DNA from: Azospirillum sp. B21 | GTDB taxonomy: Bacteria; Pseudomonadota; Alphaproteobacteria; Azospirillales; Azospirillaceae | DNA length: 64,000 nucleotides | Reading direction: 5' to 3' | Assembly: GCF_008364825.1 (NCBI RefSeq) | Contig: NZ_VTTO01000006.1 | Coordinates: 248,001-312,000 of the forward strand | Shown: positions 52,901 through 61,108 of the stretch, in pieces | Numbering within the stretch: the stretch's first letter is position 1 | How the letters are laid out: each line of letters opens with the position of its first letter | Made by a program: the position numbers and the translations under genes | The notes under the pieces: generated by a model | Seen by the model: the letters and a program-made list of their open reading frames with translations, nothing else | Databases searched by the model: none | Told to the model about the DNA's origin: nothing

Positions 52901-54771
52901 GTGGCGTTGCTCAGCAGCCCGCCCGAACCCTGCGCAGCGCCAGCGATCCCGCCAGCACCAGCCGGAGCCTGGACACCGAAGAGCGACGGCATAGAGCCGA
53001 CAATCTGCATGGTGATCGGCAAAATGATGTTCTGGTTCAGCATCTCCACGGCCAGGCGCTTTGCCCAGTTCTTGAAGAAGTCCAGCGCGTCACCAGCCTT
53101 GGCCTCGCCGGTGATCTGGTCCCACAGGTTCTCCGAGATGTCCTTGCCGATGTCGGTGGCGACGCGGGCGACGTCCTGCTGGTATTTCTCCAGCGTCTTG
53201 GTCGCTTCCTGGAATGCTGGGTCAGCGGCCTTTGCTGCTCGATTGAATGTGTCCTGGTCGATAGCCCCAGCGGAAAGAAGGCGGCGGAGGTCGGCCAAGG
53301 TATCAACGTACTTCTCGGCGGGCGTGCGCGTGCTCTCGTAGACGCGCCTGCCCTCCCCCATGACCTTGTTGTATTCCTCGACAGCCTTCGCGTCGGCTGC
53401 CTTCACCGCAGCGAGGATCTGCTTTTCGAGCTTCTCCTCCGCCTTCTCCCGCGCCTTGGCTGACTTTTCAGCCTCTTTCGCGGCTCTGGAGTTCTCGTCC
53501 AGGTGCTTGGTGTATTTCTGCAGGATGTCGTCGGCTTGAGTTTGGGTGAGGATGCCGGCCGCCACCGCATCGCCAAGCTCCTCCTGCTTCTGGCGCAGCG
53601 TGACTGTGCGGAGTGTGGCATCGTTGTAAGATGAGACAATGCCGTCCACTCGCTCTCTAAGCTTGTCGATTTCTTCTCCAGAAAATCCGCCAGTCTTGTT
53701 CAGGCTGGACCTGAACTTCTCGTAAGCCTGCTGGGCTTCATCCAGACGCTTTGCCGTTTCCGTCGCCGTCTTGGTGGTCCCTTCGTAGACCTTCTGCTCA
53801 TACTCAATCCGGCTCAGTTCGGCGGGGCCAAGGAAGCGGCCAGGTCCTTGCGCCAAGTACCGCTCATTCGACGCCTTGGTCTGCTCCATGGCCGCCCGCG
53901 CGGAAAGCGCGGCGGAGATAGCTATTGCGTCGGCAAGCTCACGCTCTGCAATCGCCGCGCGATACGATGCGCCGGCCTGATCGTTGCGCTCATCGCGAAG
54001 CCGCCGGGCCTTATCCACCCCGCTTTCGGTAATCTCCAAACCGGCCCGCGTGGCTGCCGTCAACAAATCGGTGGCCTTGGCCGCCTCCGCCGCAGCCTCG
54101 GCCTGCTTCTGGATGATGCCGACCGCCACGCCACCGACATTCACCACCGCGCCTAGCGCCGCGCCGAGCGGACCGAGCGAGCCCAGCAGCTGACCGAGCT
54201 GCATGCCGGCCGCGGTGGCGACATTGCCGCCGTTCGCCATCTGATTGGCGAAGTCGCTGACCTGCCAGCCTGCTTGCTGAACGACGCCGTTCAGACGCCT
54301 GGTGCTGGCGGCGGCGCTTTCCTGCGCCACAACGGCGGCGCGTGTGGCCGCAATACCTGCGGCTATCGCCTGGGCCGACTGCTGGGAGACCACGCTGGTG
54401 CGGCCATAAGCCTGGGCGAGCATGCCCTGGATACGGACGGCCTCCTGAGCCGACCGGTGGCCGTGCTGGACCTGCACGTCGACCGCCTCCAGAGCCCCTT
54501 CCAACGTCTTGTAGCTGCGGCGCAGGCGCTCGACGGATTGAGCATCCTGCTCCCGCTGCTGGTAGGCCTGCCGCTGCTCCTGGGACAGCGCTGTATAGCC
54601 GCCCGCCAGCTTGCCCGTGCTTGCGGTCAGCTGCTCCAACTCATGCCGGACATTGTCGACCTTCGTCTTGCCGAGCTGGTCGACCTGCTGGGTGATGCCC
54701 TCCAGGTCGCGCTTCGCCTGCGCGACATCCGCCTCCACGCTGAAGCGGGCGGTCACATTCCGTCCGGCCAT
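49987..54771 (-). CDS. tail tape measure protein
   Basis: 1594 residues, the largest gene. Long Ala/Gln-rich coiled-coil N-terminus (VEADVAQAKRDLEGITQQVDQLGKTKVDNVRHELEQLTAS), two hydrophobic zones (~175-215 and ~690-800, with GAAAGAGAAGLGASIWGMGAVGGPWGIAAAAVISAVMAML) and a coiled C-terminus (MVSELRKFRAEARQDARAIADTVIAMMERQITALREENAELRRRI). It sets tail length; at ~0.15 nm per residue this means a tail of roughly 240 nm, a flexible siphovirus tail. It follows the frameshifted chaperones, as in lambda. Confidence 0.93.
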   Translation of the reverse strand: MAGRNVTARFSVEADVAQAKRDLEGITQQVDQLGKTKVDNVRHELEQLTASTGKLAGGYTALSQEQRQAYQQREQDAQSVERLRRSYKTLEGALEAVDVQVQHGHRSAQEAVRIQGMLAQAYGRTSVVSQQSAQAIAAGIAATRAAVVAQESAAASTRRLNGVVQQAGWQVSDFANQMANGGNVATAAGMQLGQLLGSLGPLGAALGAVVNVGGVAVGIIQKQAEAAAEAAKATDLLTAATRAGLEITESGVDKARRLRDERNDQAGASYRAAIAERELADAIAISAALSARAAMEQTKASNERYLAQGPGRFLGPAELSRIEYEQKVYEGTTKTATETAKRLDEAQQAYEKFRSSLNKTGGFSGEEIDKLRERVDGIVSSYNDATLRTVTLRQKQEELGDAVAAGILTQTQADDILQKYTKHLDENSRAAKEAEKSAKAREKAEEKLEKQILAAVKAADAKAVEEYNKVMGEGRRVYESTRTPAEKYVDTLADLRRLLSAGAIDQDTFNRAAKAADPAFQEATKTLEKYQQDVARVATDIGKDISENLWDQITGEAKAGDALDFFKNWAKRLAVEMLNQNIILPITMQIVGSMPSLFGVQAPAGAGGIAGAAQGSGGLLSNATNLVSLGRSGWQMLSGGSGLAATQAAGSFATSSLGEALGLSTSAAGVIPEAAATDLMLTSSGNALVGAAGTIGAAMPYGIAGGFLGGLAGTAMNSKVGGALVGAAAGAGAAGLGASIWGMGAVGGPWGIAAAAVISAVMAMLGTQKKTVGPNSSGNLVQDGAGGFRTDQALADNGADAGQMQQVTDSIAKAMNAVITGIGGKLTGGDGANTGLIQYFQKDNKWFVTPQVGDKAGQKTEFTDQSQAVQFYMRESLKGLIGNGSLTGVNDDVKTVLAKSNATTSEALTKHLQLAATFQDSVDAMNNAIGLEDAARKQGKTAAAELTTAIKDFRQTAADAGLDATKAANATRNWIDTLVSGADPKTYTVYEAQAAQYRAQWSSMGDVLQAVGYSAADAAKKMDEGLGNALKKLAKTLNTNLDQQINSALGRDFLNQITKVMEDEQTNARDLAAVGEPITKAQSLRAAQLDSIMKQLDATQLDVITSTYGANSDIGKLAQSIKALGTNASEKASFLADVQSRLYGVLGNSRGSELIALDAQQAKALADARAAGYDTTQLQQVQAAERAAKAFQLAQADVLGAYDQQITAQQDYITGLTNGAVKIAQSARQFRSAFDALALNDNSPLSDLERLKEARRQAAVDYATYKDTTKSDEERDAAKQDLLSMGPNLIQLARSYFGPTDSTDYKWIRSVFAEFGDTTALGVDTAESTLKTANDTLKELQKSRAEAAALGQKQYGAQTDLNSIMERSYLVYQAQLTALQKLTGTTSTTAPTTTVDRTVEQKRARLEAFSNADIESNFGGFSDIIAARSADPTFNLALWFKTFGINEVLSGARSIPGFATGTPSAPPGLAWVGEEGPELVRLAGGERIFPHDASIEMAQRFNAANDWLPAGVTSLRPRLAASDAGVGAMVSELRKFRAEARQDARAIADTVIAMMERQITALREENAELRRRIDKQSQEIRLGQAVPQYATKGR

Positions 54772-54775
54772 GCTG

Positions 54776-55105
54776 TCACCGTTCCTGCTGAAGGAGTTCC
54801 GCCTCGGCCGCGCTCATGATCTCGAAGGCGTCGAGCATAATGGCGGCCTGATCGCCGTAGCCGCCGGCTTCCGGCAGGTGGCCGGCGGCGGGGATAATGC
54901 CGGCGGCCATGCCACCAATCCGCCCCGGGTGGGGGCAATAGGCGCGCCAGTAGCGCACCATCTCAAGGTCGCCGTCGGTCAGGCCGAGGCGGGGGTTTCG
55001 CTCGAAGCGTTCTCCGTAGAGGAGCCACGCTGAGCCGTCAGGCGCTTGCTCGTCGCCGTCCGGGAAGGCCTCGGGCTGGAGGCTGACCGCGACGGCGATG
55101 CGGAG
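54776..55105 (-). CDS. tail assembly chaperone, frameshift extension (gpT-like)
   Basis: In the -1 frame after the slippery site the reading continues KLRIAVAVSLQPEAFPDGDEQ ... LLYGERFERNPRLGLTDGDLEMVRYWRAYCP ... DQAAIMLDAFEIMSAAEAELLQQER to a stop at 54776, five bases before the tape measure gene. It has no good start of its own for most of its length. The fusion with the upstream protein would be about 325 residues, equivalent to lambda gpGT. Confidence 0.75.
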   Translation of the reverse strand, partial: LRIAVAVSLQPEAFPDGDEQAPDGSAWLLYGERFERNPRLGLTDGDLEMVRYWRAYCPHPGRIGGMAAGIIPAAGHLPEAGGYGDQAAIMLDAFEIMSAAEAELLQQER

Positions 55106-55755
55106 TTTTTTTCCAACGCCTTGGTCGGGCGCATCAGGTTCATCGCCTTGAAGCCGATCGCCTGCATCTCGCCCTCTTCCAGGGCGGCCAGCGTCTCGTC
55201 GGTGGTGAGATTGCCACGGCGCGTGAAAGGCGCGTCGACGTTCTCCCAGCCGAGCAGGAAGTGCCGACAGGCCACGATGGGCGCAACCGACAGATAGAAC
55301 TCCTGGTCGCCCTCCAGGGCGGCAAAGCGGCCGCCCAGGGCCCGGGCAACGCGGGTGATGCCGGGCCAGCGGTCGCGGACCTCGGGGGCGGCATCCGCCG
55401 GCTTGCCGGCAGCCTCCACCTCGTCAACGATGGCCAGCAGCTCCGGCAGGTTGACCGGGGCCACCGCCTCCAGATCCTCGCGCAGCGCGGCGTAGAGGGC
55501 GGCGTCGCCGGCATAGGTGGCGCCGGTGGCCAGCAGATCACGGCGGAAGGCGGCGCGCTGCAGGTGGCTGGCGACGGCCAGCAGATAGACCGGCTGCGGT
55601 GCCGCGTCGATCTCGTCCTGCACCTTGCCGATTTGACGCTCCAGCGCCTCGTGCTGTTCGACGTCGGTGGCCTCGTCGAGGCGAGCTTGCAGCCAAGCCA
55701 GCAATTCAACGCGCGGGGTGAAGCGGACCACGTCCTTCGCGGAAATGGGGAGCAT
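54979..55755 (-). CDS. tail assembly chaperone (gpG-like)
   Basis: 258 residues in the zero frame, helical (LPISAKDVVRFTPRVELLAWLQARLDEATDVEQHEALERQI..., WPGITRVARALGGRFAALEGDQEFYLSVAPIVACRHFLLGWENVDAPF). After MRPTKALEK the composition abruptly becomes Ser/Arg-rich for 42 residues, because the true coding continues in the -1 frame. Binds the tape measure protein during assembly. Good ribosome site (AGAGGAA). Confidence 0.8.
   Translation of the reverse strand: MLPISAKDVVRFTPRVELLAWLQARLDEATDVEQHEALERQIGKVQDEIDAAPQPVYLLAVASHLQRAAFRRDLLATGATYAGDAALYAALREDLEAVAPVNLPELLAIVDEVEAAGKPADAAPEVRDRWPGITRVARALGGRFAALEGDQEFYLSVAPIVACRHFLLGWENVDAPFTRRGNLTTDETLAALEEGEMQAIGFKAMNLMRPTKALEKNSASPSRSASSPRPSRTATSKRLTAQRGSSTENASSETPASA
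55105..55111 (-). promoter_or_regulatory. programmed -1 frameshift site (A AAA AAC)
   Basis: On the minus strand the zero frame is TTG GAA AAA AAC TCC. A AAA AAC is a canonical X XXY YYZ heptamer in the correct phase. Slipping back by one gives ...AAA AAA CTC CGC, the frame that holds the chaperone extension. Confidence 0.8.
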
Positions 55756-55884
55756 GGGGGTGTTCCTCTGTCGGTGAGGGGTTGGGGTGCGGGCGGAGCC
55801 GACATCTCCGCCCGCGCGGGCGCACGAAAGCGCCCCATCGGCCGAAGCCGACAGGCTTGCCCGGTGCCGGCCGGGGGCTCGGGA

Positions 55885-57039
55885 TCAGTGGAGGCAGATG
55901 AAGGCGCCGGCGTCCTGACCGGTGCAGGCGAACTGGTGCGTGTTGGTCAGCAGGCCGTTTCGGTCACCCGGCTGCAGGTTGGTGTAGAAGGCCGCGGGGA
56001 CGGTCAGGCCAACCCGGTTGCCGGCCACCTGACCATAGCTTGCATGGATGATCTGCTGGGTGCCGGCCCGCAGCGCCGCCATGCTGTCGCGGGTGGCGAT
56101 CAGCGTCTCCAGCGGGTCGCAGCTGCCGGTCATGTTGCGGGCGGTGATGATGGAGGAGTCGAAGGCCTCGGCCGCGTTTGGGTTGTCCGGGTTCGTCATC
56201 TGGTTGCCGAACTCGACCGACAGCGACGCCATGGCCGAGACCACGCGGTTCACCAGCGCCTTGCCGCCCTTCCACACCGGCGGGCGGGTGGCGTCGTAGA
56301 CCAGCCCGGCCGGCACCGCCGCGTCCGTCTTGCTGACGAACATGCCAGTGAAGGTGAAGCTGATTCGGCCCACGTTGCCGCTGGTCAGGCGCAGCGTCGC
56401 GTTGCCGCGGCAGCCGGCGACGATGTACTTCACGCCATCCTGGAAGAAGTGGAAGGTCAGGGACGGGATGGAGACCGAGGCCGGTTTGTAGAGCACGTTC
56501 ACCGGCACCTGATAGCTGGTGCCGGTCGACAGAGCCGTGCCGAACTGGTCGGCCAACGTCGCCACCTTGCCGGCCGTGTAGTCCGCCACGAAGGACGTTG
56601 CTCCAGCCGCCGGATTGCCGGTCAACAGCAGCGGCATGCCACGGTAGGCCTGGGCGGTGCCACTGGCGCCGGCGCCGAGCGTCAGGCTGGTGGTGGTACC
56701 GGCGGTGGCGGCCTCGGCCGCAACGGGCACGGCGGTGGAGGTGACGGTCTCCGCCCAGCCGCAGGCCTTCAGCAGCTTGCCCCATTCCGGGGCGGTGCCG
56801 GCGACGCCCGAGCCCTTCAGCAGGACGTCGAAAGTCAGCTGCACCGTCATGCCGCCGGTGATCGGGCCGCGGCCATCCAGGCTGCCGGTCACCTCGTTGG
56901 TCTGGACGGTGTTCGGGTTGAAGCTGATCTGCGGGTTCTCGACCAGCACAGCGTCGGTGCCGGCAACCGGGGAGGCGTCCGCGCCTTCGGTGGTCTCGAT
57001 CTTCGCCAGGAGGGCGGCATTGCGGGAGCGCAGGGCCAT
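55885..57039 (-). CDS. major tail (tube) protein
   Basis: 384 residues. The N-terminus LRSRNAALLAKIETTEGADASPVAGTDAVLVENPQISFNPNTVQTNEVTGSLDGRGPITGGMTVQLTFDVLLKGSG is the phage tail tube pattern of this group. An Ala/Thr-rich insertion (~100-130) and an Ig-like domain follow. It forms the hollow tube around the tape measure. The gene is followed by the chaperones, the usual order. Confidence 0.88.
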   Translation of the reverse strand: MALRSRNAALLAKIETTEGADASPVAGTDAVLVENPQISFNPNTVQTNEVTGSLDGRGPITGGMTVQLTFDVLLKGSGVAGTAPEWGKLLKACGWAETVTSTAVPVAAEAATAGTTTSLTLGAGASGTAQAYRGMPLLLTGNPAAGATSFVADYTAGKVATLADQFGTALSTGTSYQVPVNVLYKPASVSIPSLTFHFFQDGVKYIVAGCRGNATLRLTSGNVGRISFTFTGMFVSKTDAAVPAGLVYDATRPPVWKGGKALVNRVVSAMASLSVEFGNQMTNPDNPNAAEAFDSSIITARNMTGSCDPLETLIATRDSMAALRAGTQQIIHASYGQVAGNRVGLTVPAAFYTNLQPGDRNGLLTNTHQFACTGQDAGAFICLH

Positions 57040-57051
57040 GGCGGAAACTCC

Positions 57052-57246
57052 TTACTCGGCCACGGGCGCGGTCGGCGCCTCGCTGGCGGGCCGGCGGCCC
57101 TTGGTGACGGTCACCGGAGAGGCGGCGGCTTCGGCTGCCTTGCGCTCCTCCTCGGTCAGGTTGATGAGCTGATCGCCGTCGCGAAGCTCGAAGCTGTGGG
57201 CGGGAGTCGGCGCCACCGCCGCCGCCCGATGGGCCGGGATGTTCAT
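57052..57246 (-). CDS. small hypothetical tail-module protein
   Basis: 64 residues. GGAGAG seven bases upstream of the ATG at 57246. It holds a small conserved strand HSFELRDGDQLINLTEEERKAAEAA. Not recognised. Sits between the connector genes and the tail tube. Confidence 0.6.
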   Translation of the reverse strand: MNIPAHRAAAVAPTPAHSFELRDGDQLINLTEEERKAAEAAASPVTVTKGRRPASEAPTAPVAE

Positions 57247-57271
57247 GGATGCTCTCCGGATGAAAGAAGGG

Positions 57272-57733
57272 TCAGGGCGCCAGGGCGTAGGGGTCGCCGG
57301 GCTTGGTCCAATATTCGACGGCATAGGCGGCGAAGACGTCGCCGCGGCCACCGATCCCCTCACCGTCAGCCGCTCCCTGGTCGGCGTCGGTCAGGTTGAT
57401 GTCCACAGCGATACCGCCGAGGGTTGGATCGGCCTCGACTGCGCGCTGGAGCGCCGCCCAGAGATCGACGAGCGCCCGGTCGAGGTCTTCGTCGGTGTCG
57501 GCACTCGCCAGAGCCGTGACGGTGATGCGCTCGATGTTGCGTACCACCGCCGCCGATGCCTGGTCTGACGAGACCGGAGCGACGTGCATCACCAGCGCCG
57601 GCAGCTCCTCATCGGGCACCGGCTGCCGGCGAGCGCGATGCAGGGTGATGGTGCCAGGAACGTTCTCCGCCACCACCACGCGGAGCATCGCCTCGAAGGC
57701 GGTGAGTGTTTGCTCGCGGATCGAGATCGGCAT
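57272..57733 (-). CDS. minor tail protein (gpU-like tail terminator candidate)
   Basis: 153 residues (SIREQTLTAFEAMLRVVV, RNIERITVTALASADTDEDLDRALVDLWAALQRAVEADPTLGGIAVDINLTDADQ, GDVFAAYAVEYWTKPGDPY). The pattern of an alpha/beta protein that takes 'multiple datum' positions before the tube gene matches tail terminator proteins such as lambda gpU. ATG overlaps the stop of the gene before. Confidence 0.72.
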   Translation of the reverse strand: MPISIREQTLTAFEAMLRVVVAENVPGTITLHRARRQPVPDEELPALVMHVAPVSSDQASAAVVRNIERITVTALASADTDEDLDRALVDLWAALQRAVEADPTLGGIAVDINLTDADQGAADGEGIGGRGDVFAAYAVEYWTKPGDPYALAP

Positions 57734-58035
57734 CAGCGCAGCTCCAGCCGCCAGAGCAGCCGGTCGGCGTCCGGCCGGCTGGCCTTCTGGACCGTGAAGC
57801 TCTGCCCGCCGATGGCCAGCCGGCCCTTCTCCTTCATCTCCGCCACCTCCGCCACCCGAACCTCGGCGATACGCGACGGGGTGATGACGCCCGCTTCGTT
57901 GCCGCGCCAGTCGACGTCCGGCTGGACGAAGATGGCCCGGCAGCTGACGGGGGCGCCGCTGGGCGGGGTATAGACCGCATCCACGCCCAGCCGGCGGAAA
58001 GTGCTGTCGTGCATGCGCTGGAACGGATCGGCCAT
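57733..58035 (-). CDS. head-tail joining protein (lambda FII-like)
   Basis: 100 residues. The start MADPFQRMHDSTFRRLGVDAVYTPPSGAPVSCRAIFVQPD is characteristic of small head-tail joining proteins annotated as 'ATP-binding sugar transporter-like' in phages. It completes the head for tail attachment. Start at 58035. Confidence 0.75.
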   Translation of the reverse strand: MADPFQRMHDSTFRRLGVDAVYTPPSGAPVSCRAIFVQPDVDWRGNEAGVITPSRIAEVRVAEVAEMKEKGRLAIGGQSFTVQKASRPDADRLLWRLELR

Positions 58036-58082
58036 GGTCGGGCCCTCCAAAGTCAGGGCGGCCGGAAGGCCGCCCCGGAGCG

Positions 58083-58250
58083 TCAGTCCTTGGCAGGGGC
58101 TGGGGCGGACGCCTTCGGCTCCACCAGCACCTTTTCGGCGCTCTTGGCCTCCAGCAGCGGCTTGGCGACATCGTTGGGCACGTCCAGCTCGGTACCCGGC
58201 GGGTGAAGCGTGCCCTGAAACTTGACGCTGTTGAGCGTGCGGATCTTCAT
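58083..58250 (-). CDS. 55-residue protein between capsid and joining gene
   Basis: MKIRTLNSVKFQGTLHPPGTELDVPNDVAKPLLEAKSAEKVLVEP with an Ala/Pro tail. This type of small protein (an SH3-like strand pair) often lies directly downstream of capsid genes in lambda-like modules; it may correspond to FI-type packaging factors in position. Eleven bases after the capsid gene. Confidence 0.6.
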   Translation of the reverse strand: MKIRTLNSVKFQGTLHPPGTELDVPNDVAKPLLEAKSAEKVLVEPKASAPAPAKD

Positions 58251-58261
58251 CGCGGGTCCCC

Positions 58262-59284
58262 TTACAGCACGGTGGCGGCGAAGGAGCCGTTCGGGCGGCG
58301 CGGATAGACCAGCGGCGCCGACTGGCTCATGACGAAGCGGGCGCTCGGGTCCTCCTGCACCCAACTCTTGGAGAAGATCTCCATCGCCTGCAGGCCGGCG
58401 GCTTCGTCGCGGATCGCGCCGAAGGCCCGCACGCCCTCGACGTTGGGACCGAATCCCAGGACGGTGCCGCTCGGCAGCAGCGGCGTCACGGCGCCGGTAT
58501 CGGGATGGTCGTAGTATTCGCTGTAGACCCAGATGTCGAAGGAGCCGATCGAACCCTTCCACTGGGCGCCCGCCACATAGGTGGAGGGGCCGAGCTCCAC
58601 CGGCGTGCCTGCGGCGCGGCGGATTTCCAGCAGCTTCTCGACCTGGCCGTTGTTGCGAAACGCCTTCCAGGCATCGGGGTCCATCACGATGGTGGTGATG
58701 ACCGCGCCCTCGGTCTTGTGGACCAGCTCCGCCCACTCCTCCAGGTCGTCGATTGGCGTGCTGCTGGCATCACTCCAGCGGTCGGTGCCGGTCAGGGTGA
58801 TGGACAGCGCCGAGGCGCGACCGAAGCTGACCACCTGGGTGGGGAAGCCCTCACCGGTAACGGTCACCTGACCGAGGCGCAGGGCCTCGGCGGCCATGAT
58901 CTCCAGGCGGCGGGTGATCTGGCTGACATGGTCCTCCAGGATCGAGCGCACCGTCGCCATCAGGCGCTGCATCGGGTTCAGCGTGCCGGTGAGCTGCTCG
59001 CCCGCCTGGCGCTTGAACGAACGGTTGGGATCGACCACCGCTTTCGGCTTGATGCAGGCCGGCTTGTAGAGGCGGGTGCTGTAGCCGTCCTGCGACTGGA
59101 CCTTGCCGGCCACCAGCGGCGAGACGAAGGGAGCGACCTTGCGGTTGCCGATCTCGATGTCGACGGCGATCTGCTCGGCCGTCTCGGTCTGCACGGTGCC
59201 GAAAATGGTGTCGAGCAGGAAGGCCTTGGGCCGCTTCAGGCTCTGCACCACGCCGTTGAGGACGGCGGTATCGTAGATGTTCAT
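58262..59284 (-). CDS. major capsid protein (lambda gpE family)
   Basis: 340 residues, the gpE size. LLDTIFGTVQTETAEQIAVDIEIGNRKVAPFVSPLVAGKVQSQDGYSTRLYKPACIKPKAVVDPN and AAEALRLGQVTVTGEGFPTQVVSFGRASAL, with the end SARFVMSQSAPLVYPRRPNG, are typical of the gpE family. This differs from the HK97-type capsid in element 1, so the two elements build unrelated-looking head modules. Confidence 0.92.
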   Translation of the reverse strand: MNIYDTAVLNGVVQSLKRPKAFLLDTIFGTVQTETAEQIAVDIEIGNRKVAPFVSPLVAGKVQSQDGYSTRLYKPACIKPKAVVDPNRSFKRQAGEQLTGTLNPMQRLMATVRSILEDHVSQITRRLEIMAAEALRLGQVTVTGEGFPTQVVSFGRASALSITLTGTDRWSDASSTPIDDLEEWAELVHKTEGAVITTIVMDPDAWKAFRNNGQVEKLLEIRRAAGTPVELGPSTYVAGAQWKGSIGSFDIWVYSEYYDHPDTGAVTPLLPSGTVLGFGPNVEGVRAFGAIRDEAAGLQAMEIFSKSWVQEDPSARFVMSQSAPLVYPRRPNGSFAATVL

Positions 59285-59343
59285 GGGGCTCGTTCCTATG
59301 AGCGTGGCGGCGGAGCGCCAGGGGAATCAGCGGATGGAAGCGG

Positions 59344-59706
59344 TCAGCGGATGAAGATGCTGACGTCGCGCAGGGCGTCGCGGACGGACGCCAGCGTGTG
59401 CCCGGTGCCCAGCGTCAGCGCGCTACCCAGGAACTCGCCGGTCTCGAAGATGCCGATGGTCTGGTCACCGCCGCTGGCATCGCATGCGTCCACCAGGATG
59501 GCGGAGGGCGCCTGGCTGCCGTCACTCGAGGCCGACAGGCTCAGCGTGTACTTGCCGGACGCGGTGATCTTGCCAAGCACGGCGCCGCGGGGGAGGTTCT
59601 GCCCGGTGATCAACGTCACGCTGCGGGTAGCGCGCGGGAAGTCGCCGGCGACCAGCTGGTCGGGGCTGTAGGTCTCGGTGGTCACACCGGGCTGGTAGAT
59701 GGGCAT
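59344..59706 (-). CDS. head decoration protein (lambda gpD family)
   Basis: 120 residues. YQPGVTTETYSPDQLVAGDFPRATRSVTLITGQNLPRGAVLGKIT and the end SVRDALRDVSIFIR are the gpD family. Trimers stabilise the expanded head. Directly upstream of gpE as in lambda. Confidence 0.9.
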   Translation of the reverse strand: MPIYQPGVTTETYSPDQLVAGDFPRATRSVTLITGQNLPRGAVLGKITASGKYTLSLSASSDGSQAPSAILVDACDASGGDQTIGIFETGEFLGSALTLGTGHTLASVRDALRDVSIFIR

Positions 59707-59743
59707 GGGGTCGGTCTCCTGCTGTGCGGGAGAAGGCCGGGCG

Positions 59744-60250
59744 TTACGCGCCGGCCTTCAGGATCTGAGCGACCAGCGCCTGGGCGTCGTCACCGGTGCC
59801 CGCTTCGGCATCGGCGCCGACCTGCGGGTTGGGGACGGAGCCCATTGCGGCGACGAAAGGGTTGGCCGGAGTGGCGGCCGGCGCGGCCGCAGCCGGCGAG
59901 GCCTTCAGGATGCCGACGGCCTGCTCGGCGCTCAGGTCGGTGGTGAAGGCCAGCTGGGCGGCGAGCTGAACGCGGCCTTCGGCCTCGGGCGCGGCGAAGA
60001 TGGAAGCGCAGCGGGTGCGCTCGTCCTGCCGGGCCTGAGCCACGGCATCGGTCGAGGCGGCCGGGGCGGCGGGCGCCGGGGTTTCGGCACCGGTTGCGGC
60101 CGGAGCCGGAGCGGCACCCTGCGCCGCCGGGGCCGGAGCCTGGGCCGGGGGCTGGGTTCCGGCGGCCTGCGGCGGCTGCGTCGCTGCCGGAGCCGCCGGC
60201 ACCGCTGCCGTGGTACGGCCAAAGCCGAGATGGGCGAAATTGAACTTCAT
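59744..60250 (-). CDS. scaffold-like protein (Nu3 position)
   Basis: 168 residues. Ala/Pro-rich disordered first half (AAVPAAPAATQPPQAAGTQPP...), then a helical part DAVAQARQDERTRCASIFAAPEAEGRVQLAAQLAFTTDLSAEQAVGILKAS. That helical core is the one found at the C-terminus of fused protease-scaffold proteins in related phages. Here it is a separate gene 3 bases after the protease. Internal scaffold of the procapsid, by position and similarity. Confidence 0.75.
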   Translation of the reverse strand: MKFNFAHLGFGRTTAAVPAAPAATQPPQAAGTQPPAQAPAPAAQGAAPAPAATGAETPAPAAPAASTDAVAQARQDERTRCASIFAAPEAEGRVQLAAQLAFTTDLSAEQAVGILKASPAAAAPAATPANPFVAAMGSVPNPQVGADAEAGTGDDAQALVAQILKAGA

Positions 60251-60253
60251 GGG

Positions 60254-61108
60254 TCACACGCTCCTTTGGGCGTTGAGGTGATCGATCAGCGCCTGGAGCG
60301 CCTTGTCCGGCGCCAGGACGATGTCGGCGAATCCCTGAGCGACCGCCTCGGCCGTGCCGGCCGGGCCTTCCCAGGTGCGGGCCTCCGATGCCAGCACGGC
60401 GTCGAGGTCAAGGGTTGCGCCGGCAGCGGCGCGGTTGGCGGCGACGGAGCCGGCGAAGAGGCGGCGCAGGACCTCGCACTCGCCGGTCCAGCGCTCCTGC
60501 ACATCGTTGGGCAGCGGCTCATAGGCGTTGCCGTCCGCCTTGCGGGCGCCGGCCTTGATCACCGTCGCCTTGATGCCGGCTTCGGCGAGGGCGGCGCTGA
60601 GATCCCAATGCACCATGATCACGCCGATGGAGCCGACGCCGCCGGTGCGCGGCACGCTGATGCTGTCGGCGGCGCTCGCCAGCCAGTAGGCGGCCGAGTA
60701 GGCGAACTCAGCGAGGATCGACACGACCGGCTTGCCGGCCGCCGCCTTGGCCTCGACAATCCAGTCGGCTAGATCGGCGACACCGGAGACCAACCCGCCG
60801 CCGCTGTTCACCACCAGGGCGATGGCGTGGACCTGCGGATCCTCGAAGGCAATGGCGAGCTGCAGGCGAAGGCAATTGCAGCCGGTCACATAGCTGGAGC
60901 CGATGTACCAGAAGGACGGCACGATCATGCCGGTGACGCCGATCAGCGCCACGCCCTCCACCACGTCGTAGGGCCGGCCGGCGCTGCCGATGTCATCGAT
61001 GTAGATGGCGCCCTTCGGCGGTGGGGCGTCCTGCCCGACGGCGGACGCGCACCAAGGCACCCAGGACGGTGCCAGCAGCGTCGGGCCGGGTTCCGGCAGC
61101 AGGATCAT
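60254..61108 (-). CDS. S49-family head maturation protease (lambda gpC-like)
   Basis: 284 residues. ClpP/SppA fold with VHAIALVVNSGGGLVSGVADLADWI, nucleophile Ser in ILAEFAYSAAYWLASAAD, GGVGSIGVIMVHWDLSAALAEAGI and the general-base Lys in KAGARKADGNAYEPL. Processes head proteins. Start at 61108 overlapping the portal stop (ATGA), chosen over upstream in-frame ATGs that run antisense-like through the portal gene. Confidence 0.9.
   Translation of the reverse strand: MILLPEPGPTLLAPSWVPWCASAVGQDAPPPKGAIYIDDIGSAGRPYDVVEGVALIGVTGMIVPSFWYIGSSYVTGCNCLRLQLAIAFEDPQVHAIALVVNSGGGLVSGVADLADWIVEAKAAAGKPVVSILAEFAYSAAYWLASAADSISVPRTGGVGSIGVIMVHWDLSAALAEAGIKATVIKAGARKADGNAYEPLPNDVQERWTGECEVLRRLFAGSVAANRAAAGATLDLDAVLASEARTWEGPAGTAEAVAQGFADIVLAPDKALQALIDHLNAQRSV

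Noticed and set aside
49522..53463. Open frame of 1313 codons on the plus strand
   Set aside because: Antisense shadow of the tape measure gene; no ribosome site and no protein-like motifs.
54776..54961. Independent 61-residue gene before the tape measure gene
   Set aside because: It is in the same frame as the chaperone extension that follows the A AAA AAC site, so it is better seen as the end of the frameshift product.
55261..57399. Open frame of 712 codons on the plus strand opposite the tail tube and chaperone genes
   Set aside because: Shadow frame with Gly/Arg/His-rich content; the minus-strand genes have clear homologies and ribosome sites.
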